This document shows, in pieces, positions 52,007 to 61,287 of a stretch of DNA of 64,000 nt. Numbering within the stretch: the stretch's first letter is position 1; the number at the start of each line of letters is the position of its first letter. The stretch comes from Luteibacter aegosomaticola (GTDB lineage: Bacteria; Pseudomonadota; Gammaproteobacteria; Xanthomonadales; Rhodanobacteraceae), in NCBI RefSeq assembly GCF_023078475.1, contig NZ_CP095741.1:4810001-4874000 (forward strand). The letters run 5' to 3'. The notes beneath the pieces were generated by a model that did no database searches, was not told the DNA's origin, and was given only the letters and a program-made list of their open reading frames with translations. Position numbers and translations under genes: made by a program.

Positions 52007-53650
52007 TTAGGGCGCCAGCACCCAGCTCACTTGCTGCACCACCGGGGGGAGTGGCAGCAACCAGCCGCCTGCAGGGAAGCCATACTCGTACGTCACGCTA
52101 TCCTGCATGGCGAACGAGTGCATCGGCTGTGCCTGGCAGACCACATCCCTGTCTGGCATGACTCCGTGACTCAGGTAGGCAAACTCCGTGTTGTTGGTGC
52201 ACGGGTTGTCGTCGTACATCACGGCATGCGTGGCGGCGTTGTTCACCAGCACCATGCGTACGTCGTTGCCATTGAAGAGCCGATCCTTGAACGCCTCGGA
52301 ATACGGCGTCGACGGATCGAATTCGTTCTGCACCATCAGGCCATGCACCGAGGTGCTCGCTTCCAGCCCACGATCGATCGCCGGCTTCCACGGCCAGCCC
52401 TGGCAGTTGTCGATCAGGGTGGAAGCACCGATCGCCCAGTACGAGCGCACATCCGAGATCTTCTGCGGAATGCTGCGCGGGTCGGTGGAGCCCGAGTCGT
52501 TGCACTGCAGGGCGTACTGCATGGGGTTGAAGCTGGGAAGCGTGCGCGGGTCGGCGAAGACCGCCGCTGCCATCTGTTCGGCGGCGGCAATATGCGCCGG
52601 GTCGCCATCCAGCGCCTGCGACATCGCACTCAACGACGGTGCCACCAGCAGATCCCAGAACACCCACATGCCCGTACCGTCCATTGCGGCAAGCGCCTGG
52701 TCGGGCGTGACGGTGCCCATGCGGTGCTCCGAGGTCGCCTTGTAGATCTTCTGGAACGTGGTCATCACCTGCTTCGGCGTGGTGCCCATGTGGAACTGGT
52801 CATCGTGCCGGGAGATGAAGGGAATCAGCGCCTGCTGCACGTTCAGCTGGTCCATGGCGATGCGCGTCACCGCCTGCTTCTGCCAGTCGAGGTGCACCCA
52901 GTTCATGTTGCTGTCGATCACCACGCGATCGAAGGTGTTCGGGAACATGCGCGTGGCATAGGCCACGAGGCTGCTGCCGCTCGATACGCCGAACAGATCG
53001 GCCTTTTTGAAGCCCAGCACGGCGCGCACCAGGTTCAGGTCGCGCACGTGGTTCGGGGTGGTGATGCCCTTGAGGAAGGCCGCGTGCTGCTTCAGGCACG
53101 CGCTCATCGACTGGTTCCACCACGCCTGCTGCGCTCGCACGCTGGCCACGGTGGGGTTGCGGCTATCGCCGTCCATGAAGTTCTCGGCACCACTGCGCGG
53201 GGCGTAGTCGCAGCTCACCTGAGTGCCCGTACCGTCGGTGATGCCGCGCAGGTCGACACCGACCACGAGGTGATCGACTTCCACCTGCGGGTGCAGCTGC
53301 TCCAACAGTTCGGCTTGTGACGCACTCGAGTTATCCGGACCGCCGGCGTTCACCAGCAGCAGCCGGGTATACGGCGGGGAGTTCAGCGGCCGGGAGATGC
53401 CGATGGTGATATCGCCCTGGCGCGGGTCGTCCCAGTCAACGGGGACGGTCACGAGTGCGCACTGGATGGTGCTGCCGTCGGTGAAGAGCGAGGGCGGGCA
53501 GGCACCCCAGGTCGGCTGCTGGTGGTAGTACCGGGCATAGGCCGGGTCACTACTGTGGTCGTCGATACCGTGGGCGCTGGCCAGCCCCGCACACAGCAGC
53601 CCACCCACCATCACCACCAGTCTGCGAGCAGACGATGTAAGACAAGTCAT
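52007..53650 (-). CDS. Secreted alpha/beta hydrolase, S33 tripeptidyl aminopeptidase-like
   Basis: 547 residues. A signal peptide (RRLVVMVGGLLCAGLASAHG) leads the mature start PAYARYYHQQPTWGACPP. IQCALVTVPVDWDDPRQGDITIGISR is the typical N-terminus of this group, GVSSGSSLVAYATRMFP the nucleophile elbow, and VNNAATHAVMYDDNPC the catalytic-His segment. It probably cleaves peptides or esters in the periplasm or outside. The many cysteines fit secretion. It is divergent from a MocR regulator, which may control it. Confidence 0.87.
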   Translation of the reverse strand: MTCLTSSARRLVVMVGGLLCAGLASAHGIDDHSSDPAYARYYHQQPTWGACPPSLFTDGSTIQCALVTVPVDWDDPRQGDITIGISRPLNSPPYTRLLLVNAGGPDNSSASQAELLEQLHPQVEVDHLVVGVDLRGITDGTGTQVSCDYAPRSGAENFMDGDSRNPTVASVRAQQAWWNQSMSACLKQHAAFLKGITTPNHVRDLNLVRAVLGFKKADLFGVSSGSSLVAYATRMFPNTFDRVVIDSNMNWVHLDWQKQAVTRIAMDQLNVQQALIPFISRHDDQFHMGTTPKQVMTTFQKIYKATSEHRMGTVTPDQALAAMDGTGMWVFWDLLVAPSLSAMSQALDGDPAHIAAAEQMAAAVFADPRTLPSFNPMQYALQCNDSGSTDPRSIPQKISDVRSYWAIGASTLIDNCQGWPWKPAIDRGLEASTSVHGLMVQNEFDPSTPYSEAFKDRLFNGNDVRMVLVNNAATHAVMYDDNPCTNNTEFAYLSHGVMPDRDVVCQAQPMHSFAMQDSVTYEYGFPAGGWLLPLPPVVQQVSWVLAP

Positions 53651-53818
53651 CTTGGATATTTCCCTGGTCGGCCCGGCACGGGCGGTCGCGGCGGCCGGTG
53701 CCGCGTGACCCGCGTCCTGCCTGCCATGGCATGATCATCTTCAGGGCAGGGGGAGTCGTAAATGACCGGTCGCGGGCTTTTTCGATGTAACCACTTCGAA
53801 CCGCACCGGGGATGACGC

Positions 53819-55306
53819 GTGTTGCAGTCGCAGGGAAACGAGCCAATGTATCTCCGGGTCGCCGAGGCGATCCGGCGGGATATCGATTCGGGGCGGTTCC
53901 AGGTGGGCGCAGGCCTGCCGGGTAGTCGCTCTATGGCGGTAGCGCTGGGGGTATCGCGCACCGTGGTGCTCATGGCTTACGAGCAGCTCGAAGGCGAGGG
54001 CTACCTCGAATCGCGCACGGGCAGCGGCACTTATGTGAGCGCGCGCCTTGAGGTGGCTGCCACGGACGTGCCGCGCGGGGTCGAAGAACAGGACGCGCCG
54101 GGCACGCTGCGGCTGTCCCGGCTCGCGGGGCGGCTGGTGTTGCCGCCAGCTCCGGAGCGCACCGCCTTTAGCGAGGAAAGCGACGTCATCGACCTCGCGC
54201 AGCCACGCGTGAAGTCCGACCCGCGCAGCCTCAAGGCATGGAAACAAAACCTGACGGCCCTGCTCCGTCGCCGTGATACGCCTGACTTCCCGGAGTTACA
54301 GGGCGCGATGGCCCTGCGCCGGGCGGTGGCGGGCTACCTCAGCGTCGAGCGCGGTATCGAGGCCGATCCGGACGACATCCTGATCGTCAGCGGTGCACAG
54401 CAGGCGCGCGACCTCATCGCCCGGGTGTTGCTCGACGAGGGCGACCGTGTCGGCGTGGAGGAGCCGTGCCACTGGAGTGTGCGGCACACCTTCGAGGCGG
54501 TGGGTGCACGCGTGGTGTCGTGCGAGGTGGGGTCGAACGGCATGGACATCGCCCGACATGCAGACGCGCTGACGGGCGCGCGCGTGCTCAACGTGTCGCC
54601 GTCCTTCCAGTTTCCCACCGGTGTCGTCATGGGCGATGAGCAACGCCGGGCGCTTCTGCAATGGGCGTACGCGAACGATGCCTGTGTGGTCGAGGACGAT
54701 TTCGATTGCGAGCACCGTTTTGGCGTGCGCACGTCGCCGTCGCTGTGGTCGCTGGATAAGCACGAGCGAGTGATCCACGTCAGCAGCTTCGCGCGTTCCA
54801 TGTTCCCCGCATTGCAGCTGGGCTTCATGCTCGTGCCCCGCTCCCTGCGCGAAACCTTTCTTGCCGTGAAGTGGCTGGCCGATCGCGGCAGCATCTCGAT
54901 GCAGCAACACGTTCTTGCGGCCTGCATCCACAGCGGCCAGTTCCTGCGCGACCTGCGCCGTATCGCCCACGGCCTGGCACCACGCCACCGGGCGCTGCAT
55001 ACCGCGCTGACTTCGCGGCTGGGCGATGCCATGGCGGTGACCGGCAGCGTGGCGGGCGGCTCGCTTTTCGTAAGCCTCCCCGCCCTGCCGCGCACGGCCA
55101 CGGGTGCATTGCTGGCCGAAGCGCTGGCCCGCGGCGTACGCATCCGCTCGGCCGAGCGCTTCCACCGGACACCCCCCGATCACGTGACCCTGCTGCTCAG
55201 CTATGCCGGCATGTCTGAGACGAGTCTCAAGCGCGCTGGTACGCGACTTGCCGATGCCTACGCGGCCGTGGCGGCCCGATTAGACGCCCACCCAACGACT
55301 AGATAG
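53819..55306 (+). CDS. MocR-type GntR regulator with degenerate aminotransferase domain
   Basis: 495 residues. A GntR winged HTH at residues 1-75 (YLRVAEAIRRDIDSGRFQVGAGLPGSRSMA) is fused to a fold-type I aminotransferase domain (NVSPSFQFPTGVVMG, VVEDDFDCEHRF). In the usual TFSKSL-type segment, the lysine that binds PLP is replaced: here it reads SSFARSMFPALQ with Arg326. The regulator may thus not bind PLP as a Schiff base. The start is TTG at 53819 after GACGCG; ATG codons further in would shorten the HTH. The stop lies inside the efe palindrome. Confidence 0.88.
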   Translation: MLQSQGNEPMYLRVAEAIRRDIDSGRFQVGAGLPGSRSMAVALGVSRTVVLMAYEQLEGEGYLESRTGSGTYVSARLEVAATDVPRGVEEQDAPGTLRLSRLAGRLVLPPAPERTAFSEESDVIDLAQPRVKSDPRSLKAWKQNLTALLRRRDTPDFPELQGAMALRRAVAGYLSVERGIEADPDDILIVSGAQQARDLIARVLLDEGDRVGVEEPCHWSVRHTFEAVGARVVSCEVGSNGMDIARHADALTGARVLNVSPSFQFPTGVVMGDEQRRALLQWAYANDACVVEDDFDCEHRFGVRTSPSLWSLDKHERVIHVSSFARSMFPALQLGFMLVPRSLRETFLAVKWLADRGSISMQQHVLAACIHSGQFLRDLRRIAHGLAPRHRALHTALTSRLGDAMAVTGSVAGGSLFVSLPALPRTATGALLAEALARGVRIRSAERFHRTPPDHVTLLLSYAGMSETSLKRAGTRLADAYAAVAARLDAHPTTR

Positions 55307-55330
55307 AATGCGAATCATTCCTATCTAGTC
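55297..55330. promoter_or_regulatory. Fur-box-like palindrome before efeU
   Basis: GACTAGATAG and CTATCTAGTC are perfect 10-base inverses around GAATGCGAATCATTC, whose inner part resembles the Fur consensus (GATAATGATAATCATTATC). It overlaps the stop codon of the MocR gene and ends 11 bp before efeU. Iron repression by Fur of the efe operon is the natural reading. Confidence 0.75.
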
Positions 55331-55341
55331 ATCCGGGCGCC

Positions 55342-56154
55342 ATGTTAGTCCCCTTCCTCATCATGCTGCGCGAGGGCATCGAAGCCGCCCTCATCGTCGG
55401 CATCATCGCCAGCTACCTCCAGCAGAGCGGCCGCCAGGCCATGATGCCGGCTGTGTGGGTGGGCGTGTTGCTGGCTGTCGCCCTCTCGCTGTTCGCCGGT
55501 GCCGGCCTGCAGATCATGGCCGCCGAGTTCCCGCAGAAGCAGCAGGAGTTCTTCGAGGCCATCGTGGGTCTGATCGCCGTCGCCTTGCTAACCTCCATGG
55601 TGTTCTGGATGCGGAAGACCGCGCACCGGATCAAGGGTGAACTCCAGTCCGGGGTTGAGAAGGCGCTGAGCCACGGCGATGGCCAGGGCTGGGCGCTCAT
55701 CGGCATGGTGTTCCTGGCCGTAGCGCGCGAAGGCCTGGAGTCGGTGTTCTTCCTGCTCGCCATCTTCCAGCAGAGCAGTGGCTGGGAAGCGCCGGTGGGT
55801 GCGCTCGGCGGTGTCGCGGTGGCCGTGGCGGTGGGTTACGGCATTTATTCCGGCGGCGTGCGCCTGAACCTGCGCCGGTTCTTCCGGCTTACGGGCCTCT
55901 TCATCCTGCTCGTAGCGGCGGGCCTGCTGGCTGGGTCGCTGCGCCGCTTCCACGAAGCGGGCGTGTGGAACCACCTGCAGCAGGTCGTCTTCGATACCAG
56001 CGGCACGTTGCCGGTAGATAGCCCGCTCGGCGCGGTGCTTTCCGGCCTGCTGGGTTACCAGGAGGCGCCCGTTACCGGCGAAGTAGGTTTGTATCTCATC
56101 TTCCTCGTCGTGACCGTCTACTTCTTCCTGCGCCCCGCGGCGCCCCAACGCTAA
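55342..56154 (+). CDS. efeU: Ferrous iron permease EfeU (FTR1 family)
   Basis: 270 residues with seven membrane segments. The iron-binding REGLE motifs are MLREGIEAALIV at the N-terminus and VAREGLESVFFL in the middle. It carries iron across the inner membrane together with EfeO and EfeB. The ATG at 55342 is 11 bp after the Fur-like palindrome, so the transcript leader is very short. efeO follows after 13 bp. Confidence 0.95.
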   Translation: MLVPFLIMLREGIEAALIVGIIASYLQQSGRQAMMPAVWVGVLLAVALSLFAGAGLQIMAAEFPQKQQEFFEAIVGLIAVALLTSMVFWMRKTAHRIKGELQSGVEKALSHGDGQGWALIGMVFLAVAREGLESVFFLLAIFQQSSGWEAPVGALGGVAVAVAVGYGIYSGGVRLNLRRFFRLTGLFILLVAAGLLAGSLRRFHEAGVWNHLQQVVFDTSGTLPVDSPLGAVLSGLLGYQEAPVTGEVGLYLIFLVVTVYFFLRPAAPQR

Positions 56155-56167
56155 CCCAGGGGGTCGC

Positions 56168-57349
56168 GTGTCTAACGCTCCATCACCCGTTGTCATGCGC
56201 GTCGCCCTCGGGGTGTCGGTGCTTCTCGTTGCTGCCGGCTTCGGTGCGTTCTGGTGGGCGTCGCATGTGGCGCGCCAGGCGCCAGCACCCACGGGCGACC
56301 AGCAGGTCACCGTCACCATCCAGGGCAATACCTGCCAGCCGAATGAGATCACCGTGCCGGCGGGCAAGACGGTGTTCAACATCGTCAATCAGTCCAACCG
56401 CGCGCTCGAGTGGGAAATCCTCGATGGCGTAATGGTGGTCGAGGAGCGCGAGAACATCGCGCCCGGTTTCACCCAGACGATGACGGTGAAGCTTCAGCCC
56501 GGCGATTTCGATATCACCTGCGGCTTGCTGAGCAACCCGCGCGGCAAGCTGCACGTCACGCCCTCTGCGGCATCGCAGGCGGAAGCCGCTCGTCCATCGT
56601 TGACGGCGTATGTCGGTGCGCTCGCTGAGTACCGCGTGTTCCTCGTGACGGAAGCGGGAACCTTGCAGGATGCATCGCAGGCGCTGGCGGATGCGATCAA
56701 GGCTGGCGATCTGGCGAAAGCGCGCGCGGCATTCCCCGCTGCGCAGCAGTCGTACAAGCGCATCGAGCCGATGGCCGATCTGTTCGCCGACCTGGATACC
56801 CGCCTGGATGCGCGACCGGAATACTTCGAGAAGCGTGAGGCCGATCCGGCGTTCCGCGGGTTCTATCGCGTGGCGTCGGCGTTGTTTGGTGCGAACGCGG
56901 CGCAAGGTGATGTGCACGCTCTGGCGCCGGTGGCCGACGAGCTTCTCACCGACGTCGATGCATTGGCGAAGCGCATCAACACACTGCAGGTGCCGCCGGA
57001 GCGACTGGCCAGCGCAGATGCGCGCCTGCTGGGCCGTATCGCGGACCATCTGCAGACCGGCGAGGACGCTTACGCGGCCGTCGAACTCTCCAACCTGCAA
57101 GGCACGCTGGACGGTTCGAAGAAGATCATCGACCTGCTTGACCCATTGCTCGCCAAGTCGTCGCCGCCGACCAAAGCACTGGTCGATCGCGCGTTCACCG
57201 CGACCTCGACGGCGTTGGATCCGTATCGCGATGGCGACGGCTTCAAGCCCGCGCCGTTGACGTCCGACCAGCGCAAGGCACTTGGCGGCAACGTGCGTGG
57301 ACTCGCTGATGCCATGGCGAAGGTCAACGCCGGGCTCGGGCTGGAGTAA
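56168..57349 (+). CDS. efeO: EfeO: cupredoxin domain plus a decayed M75 domain
   Basis: 393 residues from GTG 56168 (VSNAPSPVVMRVALGV). A membrane segment or signal (VALGVSVLLVAAGFGAFWWA) is followed by an EfeO-type cupredoxin domain (QVTVTIQGNTCQPNEITVPAG to FDITCGLLSNPRGKL), and then an M75-like helical domain. In that domain the HxxE metal motif is lost: the aligned place reads GFYRVASALFG, and the later GEEDRYSHTDLWDF segment is GEDAYAAVELSNL. The intact M75 copy is the fourth gene of the operon. Confidence 0.9.
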   Translation: MSNAPSPVVMRVALGVSVLLVAAGFGAFWWASHVARQAPAPTGDQQVTVTIQGNTCQPNEITVPAGKTVFNIVNQSNRALEWEILDGVMVVEERENIAPGFTQTMTVKLQPGDFDITCGLLSNPRGKLHVTPSAASQAEAARPSLTAYVGALAEYRVFLVTEAGTLQDASQALADAIKAGDLAKARAAFPAAQQSYKRIEPMADLFADLDTRLDARPEYFEKREADPAFRGFYRVASALFGANAAQGDVHALAPVADELLTDVDALAKRINTLQVPPERLASADARLLGRIADHLQTGEDAYAAVELSNLQGTLDGSKKIIDLLDPLLAKSSPPTKALVDRAFTATSTALDPYRDGDGFKPAPLTSDQRKALGGNVRGLADAMAKVNAGLGLE

Positions 57350-57354
57350 CCACC

Positions 57355-58668
57355 ATGAAAGACATGTCCCCACCGCCAGAGTCCCCGGGGCGCCGCCGCC
57401 TGCTCGGTACGCTCGGCGTAGCGGGTGCTGCGTTGGCCGGCGGCGCTGCGGCCAGCCCGTTCAGTGCCGGCGCTGCTTCAACGGCCAAGGCGCACGTTAC
57501 CGATGCGCCCGTCAGCACGCACACGCACGACCACGTGCCCTACCTCGGTGCACACCAGGCGGGTATCACCACGCCTCGCCCGAGTGCCGGCATGGTGGCG
57601 TCGTTCTACGTCCTCGCGGATAACCGCGAAGACCTCGAGCGGCTGTTCCGCATCCTCACTCGCCGTATCGCCTTTCTTACCCAGGGTGGCAAGGAAGAGG
57701 TCGCTGACCCGAAGCTTCCGCCGCCGAGCTCGGGCCTGCTTGGTCCGGTCGTGCAGCCGGATGCGCTGGCGATCACGGTGTCGGTCGGCAACTCGCTGTT
57801 CGATGACCGCTACGGCTTCGCTTCGTTGAAGCCGCGCCATCTTCAACAGATGAAGGGCCATCCGAACGACGCGCTGGATGCATCGCTCTGCCACGGTGAC
57901 CTGTCGATCCAGTTCTGCGCGAACACGCCTGATACCAACATCAACGCGCTGCGCGACATCATCAAGAACACGCCCGACCTGCTCGTGCTGCAGTGGAAGC
58001 AGGAAGGCAGCGTGCCGCCCATCCCTGCCGAGAAGGGCAAGCCCGCGGAGAGCGCGCGCAACTTCCTCGGTTTCCGCGATGGCTCAGCCAATCCCGATGC
58101 CAGCGATGCGAAGCAGATGGACGCGGTCGTCTGGGTGGGCGAAGACCACGAGGAACCCGCGTGGGCGCGTGGCGGTTCGTACCAGGCCGTGCGGATCATC
58201 CGCAACTTCGTGGAACGCTGGGATCGCACGCCGCTGCAGGAACAGGAAACCATCATGGGCCGGCGCAAGGATTCCGGATCGCCGCTCGACAAGGTAGCCA
58301 CCGAGCACGATGTACCGGATTACATGGCCGACGCGGAAGGCAAGCGCACGCCGATGACGGCACATATCCGCCTCGCCAATCCGCGCACGGCGGCCACCCA
58401 GGCCAACCTGATCCTGCGTCGGCCCTTCAACTACTCCAACGGCGTGACGAAGTCCGGCCAGCTGGAGATGGGCCTGCTCTTCATCTGCTACCAGGCCGAC
58501 CTGGATAAGGGTTTCCTCACCGTGCAGAAGCGCCTCGATGGCGAGCCGCTGGAGGAATACATCAAGCCGATCGGCGGGGGTTTCTTCTTCACCCTGCCCG
58601 GCATTCGCGACCCGCAGGACTGGTTGGCCAGCGGTCTTTTCGCGCAGCAGACGCCAGCGCACGCTTAG
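57355..58668 (+). CDS. efeB: EfeB: Tat-exported DyP-type peroxidase/deferrochelatase
   Basis: 437 residues. A twin-arginine signal (GRRRLLGTLGVAGAALAGGAAA) precedes the dye-decolourising peroxidase fold with GFRDGSANPDA (GxxDG motif) and the heme-ligand histidine region THTHDHVPY or later. EfeB oxidises ferrous iron, or frees iron from heme, in the periplasm. It starts 5 bp after efeO. Confidence 0.94.
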   Translation: MKDMSPPPESPGRRRLLGTLGVAGAALAGGAAASPFSAGAASTAKAHVTDAPVSTHTHDHVPYLGAHQAGITTPRPSAGMVASFYVLADNREDLERLFRILTRRIAFLTQGGKEEVADPKLPPPSSGLLGPVVQPDALAITVSVGNSLFDDRYGFASLKPRHLQQMKGHPNDALDASLCHGDLSIQFCANTPDTNINALRDIIKNTPDLLVLQWKQEGSVPPIPAEKGKPAESARNFLGFRDGSANPDASDAKQMDAVVWVGEDHEEPAWARGGSYQAVRIIRNFVERWDRTPLQEQETIMGRRKDSGSPLDKVATEHDVPDYMADAEGKRTPMTAHIRLANPRTAATQANLILRRPFNYSNGVTKSGQLEMGLLFICYQADLDKGFLTVQKRLDGEPLEEYIKPIGGGFFFTLPGIRDPQDWLASGLFAQQTPAHA

Positions 58669-58682
58669 GAACGTAGAACGAC

Positions 58683-59516
58683 ATGAAGCCTCACAACACG
58701 CGTAGCGTCTTTTCCCTCATCGCGGCCGCCGCCACCTTGTTCACCGCGAGCGCGAACGCGGCGGTCTCGCCGCTCGAACTCGTCGGCCCTGTCTCGGATT
58801 ACAAGATCTACGTGATCCAGAACGTACGCCAGTTTGCCAAGGACACGCGCGTGTTCGTCGAGGCCGTGAACGCGGGCGACGTCGAAAAGGCGAAGCAGCT
58901 CTTTCCCGCTGCCCGCATGAGCTACGAGCGCATCGAGCCCGTCGCCGAACTCTTCAGCGACATGGATGCCTCGATCGACTCGCGCGCCGATGACCACGAG
59001 AAGGCCGAGAAGGACCCGGGCTTCGGCGGTTTCCACCGCATCGAGTATGCACTCTGGGTGCAGAACAGCACCAAGGACGTCGGCCCGGTCGCCGATAAGC
59101 TGCTGGCCGACGTGCTCGAACTACAGAAGCGCCTGGCCGGCCTGACCTTCCCGCCGGAGAAAGTGGTGGGCGGCGCGGCGGTGCTGATGGAAGAAGTCGC
59201 TGCCACGAAGATCGCTGGCGAGGAAGACCGCTACAGCCACACCGACCTGTGGGACTTCCAGGCCAACTTCGAAGGCGCGTACAAAATCGTCGACCTGCTG
59301 CGCCCGCTGATCGAACGCGAGGACAAGCCGTTCCTCGACAAGACCGAAGCCAACTTCAAGTCCGTCTTCGACACCCTGGCCCGCTACCGCACGCCCGATG
59401 GCGGCTTCCAGGACTACTCGAAGCTGAGCGACCGTGACCGGAAGATGCTGGCGGGTAAGGTCAATACGCTGGCGGAAGACTTGTCGCGCCTTCGCGGGAT
59501 GCTGGGGCTCAACTAA
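58683..59516 (+). CDS. Periplasmic M75/imelysin-like protein (EfeM-type EfeO domain)
   Basis: 277 residues. A signal peptide (LIAAAATLFTASANAAV) leads an M75 domain with the metal motif HRIEYALW (HxxE) and the conserved GEEDRYSHTDLWDFQANFEGA. It has no cupredoxin domain. In other bacteria EfeO joins both parts; here the metal-binding part is a separate gene, 14 bp after efeB. Confidence 0.9.
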   Translation: MKPHNTRSVFSLIAAAATLFTASANAAVSPLELVGPVSDYKIYVIQNVRQFAKDTRVFVEAVNAGDVEKAKQLFPAARMSYERIEPVAELFSDMDASIDSRADDHEKAEKDPGFGGFHRIEYALWVQNSTKDVGPVADKLLADVLELQKRLAGLTFPPEKVVGGAAVLMEEVAATKIAGEEDRYSHTDLWDFQANFEGAYKIVDLLRPLIEREDKPFLDKTEANFKSVFDTLARYRTPDGGFQDYSKLSDRDRKMLAGKVNTLAEDLSRLRGMLGLN

Positions 59517-59533
59517 CCCCAGGCGTTGGCAGG

Positions 59534-59552
59534 GGGGGCGATATTCGCCCCC
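59534..59552 (+). terminator. Hairpin at the end of the efe operon
   Basis: GGGGGCG, loop ATATT, CGCCCCC: a 7-bp stem 17 bp after the last efe stop codon. No T-run follows directly. Confidence 0.5.
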
Positions 59553-59640
59553 GAAGCAAGAGTATTTTCGGGATTCGTGCGTTTATCGGAAAGGATGCGC
59601 CGGGCACACTAGGCCCATTCACGATTCCAAGGATCTCTCC

Positions 59641-60843
59641 ATGTCTTCTGCAGCCAGCCACGGCCAGCGCGGCGCCGGGCTTCCCTTGCTCGCCCTGGCG
59701 ATCGGTGCCTTCGGCATCGGCACCACGGAATTTGCCCCGATGGGCATGCTCCCAAACATCGCCGAGGGCGTGGGCGTTACGATTCCCACGGCCGGTTTGC
59801 TCGTTTCCGCCTATGCGGCGGGCGTGATGGTCGGTGCCCCGTTCATGACCCTGTTCCTGGCCCGCTGGCCGCGGCGCCGGGCCCTGATGGTGCTGATGTC
59901 GCTGTTCGTCATCGGCAACGTCCTCTCGGCCATCGCCCCCAACTACCTGAGCCTGGTCGGTGCACGCCTGGTCACCAGCCTTAACCACGGCGCGTTCTTC
60001 GGCCTGGGTTCGCTGGTCGCGGCCAGCCTGGTGCCACGCGAGAAGCAAGCCAGCGCGGTGGCAACGATGTTCATGGGTCTGACCCTGGCCAACGTGGGTG
60101 GTGTGCCTGCCGCGACGTGGCTGAGCCAGACGATTGGCTGGCGTGAATCGTTCGCCGCCATTTCGGCCCTTGGCCTGATCGCGATTGCCTCTCTGGGCTT
60201 TGCCCTGCCGGCCGGTGCGAAGGGTGATGCGCCTGATGTCCGTTCCGAACTGCGCGAGCTGGTGCGCCCGCCGGTGCTGCTGGGCATTGCTGCCACGATC
60301 CTCGGCGCGGGTGCGATGTTCACCATGTACACCTACGTGAACCCGCTGCTTACCGCCCTGACCCACGCCTCGCCGGCGTTCATCACCTCGATGCTGGTGT
60401 TGGTCGGCGTCGGCTTCACCATCGGTAACTCGGTGGGCGGCAAGCTGGCTGACTGGTCGGTGGAAGGCGCGCTGGTGATCGTGCTGCTTTCGCTCGCTGC
60501 AATCATGTTCGCGTTCCCGTGGCTGGCTACGACCACCTGGGGTGCGGGCGTCGCACTGACGGTTTGGGGCGCTGCCTCGTTCGCGATCGTCCCGCCGATG
60601 CAGACCTGGGTGATGCGTGCCGCCGCGGGTGCGCCGGGCCTCGCTTCGTCGGTGAACATTGGTGCGTTCAACATGGGCAACGCGCTTGGTGCGGCGCTCG
60701 GTGGCGCGGTCCTCGGCGCGGGCATGAGCTACACCGTGCTGCCGATCGCTGGTGCGGCGCTGGCCCTGGTCTCGCTGCTGCTGGTGCTGGGCAATGGCTA
60801 CCTGGCGCGGAAGACGGCCGTGGAAGCACAGGCCTGCGCTTGA
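59641..60843 (+). CDS. MFS transporter, AraJ/YdhP-like exporter
   Basis: 400 residues from ATG 59641 (MSSAASHGQRGAGLPLLALA). Twelve membrane segments; TTEFAPMGMLPNIAEGVG and LVSAYAAGVMVGAPF are typical of the AraJ/YdhP drug or sugar efflux group. No regulator is next to it. A longer frame starting at 59434 is antisense-like or out of frame with the M75 gene and was rejected. Confidence 0.9.
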   Translation: MSSAASHGQRGAGLPLLALAIGAFGIGTTEFAPMGMLPNIAEGVGVTIPTAGLLVSAYAAGVMVGAPFMTLFLARWPRRRALMVLMSLFVIGNVLSAIAPNYLSLVGARLVTSLNHGAFFGLGSLVAASLVPREKQASAVATMFMGLTLANVGGVPAATWLSQTIGWRESFAAISALGLIAIASLGFALPAGAKGDAPDVRSELRELVRPPVLLGIAATILGAGAMFTMYTYVNPLLTALTHASPAFITSMLVLVGVGFTIGNSVGGKLADWSVEGALVIVLLSLAAIMFAFPWLATTTWGAGVALTVWGAASFAIVPPMQTWVMRAAAGAPGLASSVNIGAFNMGNALGAALGGAVLGAGMSYTVLPIAGAALALVSLLLVLGNGYLARKTAVEAQACA

Positions 60844-60852
60844 TGCCAGCCG

Positions 60853-61122
60853 CTAGAAAGTAGAGCGGACGGACGCGGGCGCCTTACCCAAGGCGTCCGT
60901 TGTCGTCCAGGCGCCATCCACCTGCTCGACACGCAAGCGAACCGGTACGCCCTGGCGGCGGTGAAGATCACCCGCCAGGTCCAGGGCAAAGCCAATGGCT
61001 TCTTCCTGCGAAGCAAATGCGCCGACGCGGTGGCGCTCCTGAAGCACGGCATACGGCTGCCGGCTGCCATCGGCCTGGGGCAGATAGAGGCTGATCGTGT
61101 TTCCGAGGTCTCGCGCTTCCAC
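60853..61122 (-). CDS. Small DUF2188-like protein
   Basis: 89 residues from GTG 61122, with GGAGGAGAAGG just upstream. The pattern QEEAIGFALDLAGDLHRRQGVPVRLRVEQVDGAW is like DUF2188-type small proteins, in which a helix is followed by two strands. Function unknown. Convergent with the MFS gene, 9 bp apart. A longer start at 61176 was rejected because the ribosome site lies within it. Confidence 0.65.
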   Translation of the reverse strand: MEARDLGNTISLYLPQADGSRQPYAVLQERHRVGAFASQEEAIGFALDLAGDLHRRQGVPVRLRVEQVDGAWTTTDALGKAPASVRSTF

Positions 61123-61160
61123 GGGCCTTCTCCTCCTTCCGCTGCCTGCCCCACATAAAG

Positions 61161-61193
61161 CAGGGGGACCCCGCACGAAGCGGAGTCCCCCTG
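61161..61193. terminator. GC-rich hairpin upstream of the DUF2188-like gene
   Basis: CAGGGGGAC, inner CCGC, loop, GCGG, GTCCCCCTG: a 9-bp outer and 4-bp inner stem. It follows the DMT-DMT-DUF3147 cluster in the minus direction and may end that transcript, or it may be the leader of the DUF2188-like gene. Confidence 0.55.
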
Positions 61194-61287
61194 GCGTCCG
61201 ACCGGGCGCAACCCGAAGGCCGCCTCGTCGTGCCCACGTAGCCTCGCTTGGGCGATGTCGGCAAAACGCGAAAAGCCGTCAGCGGCC

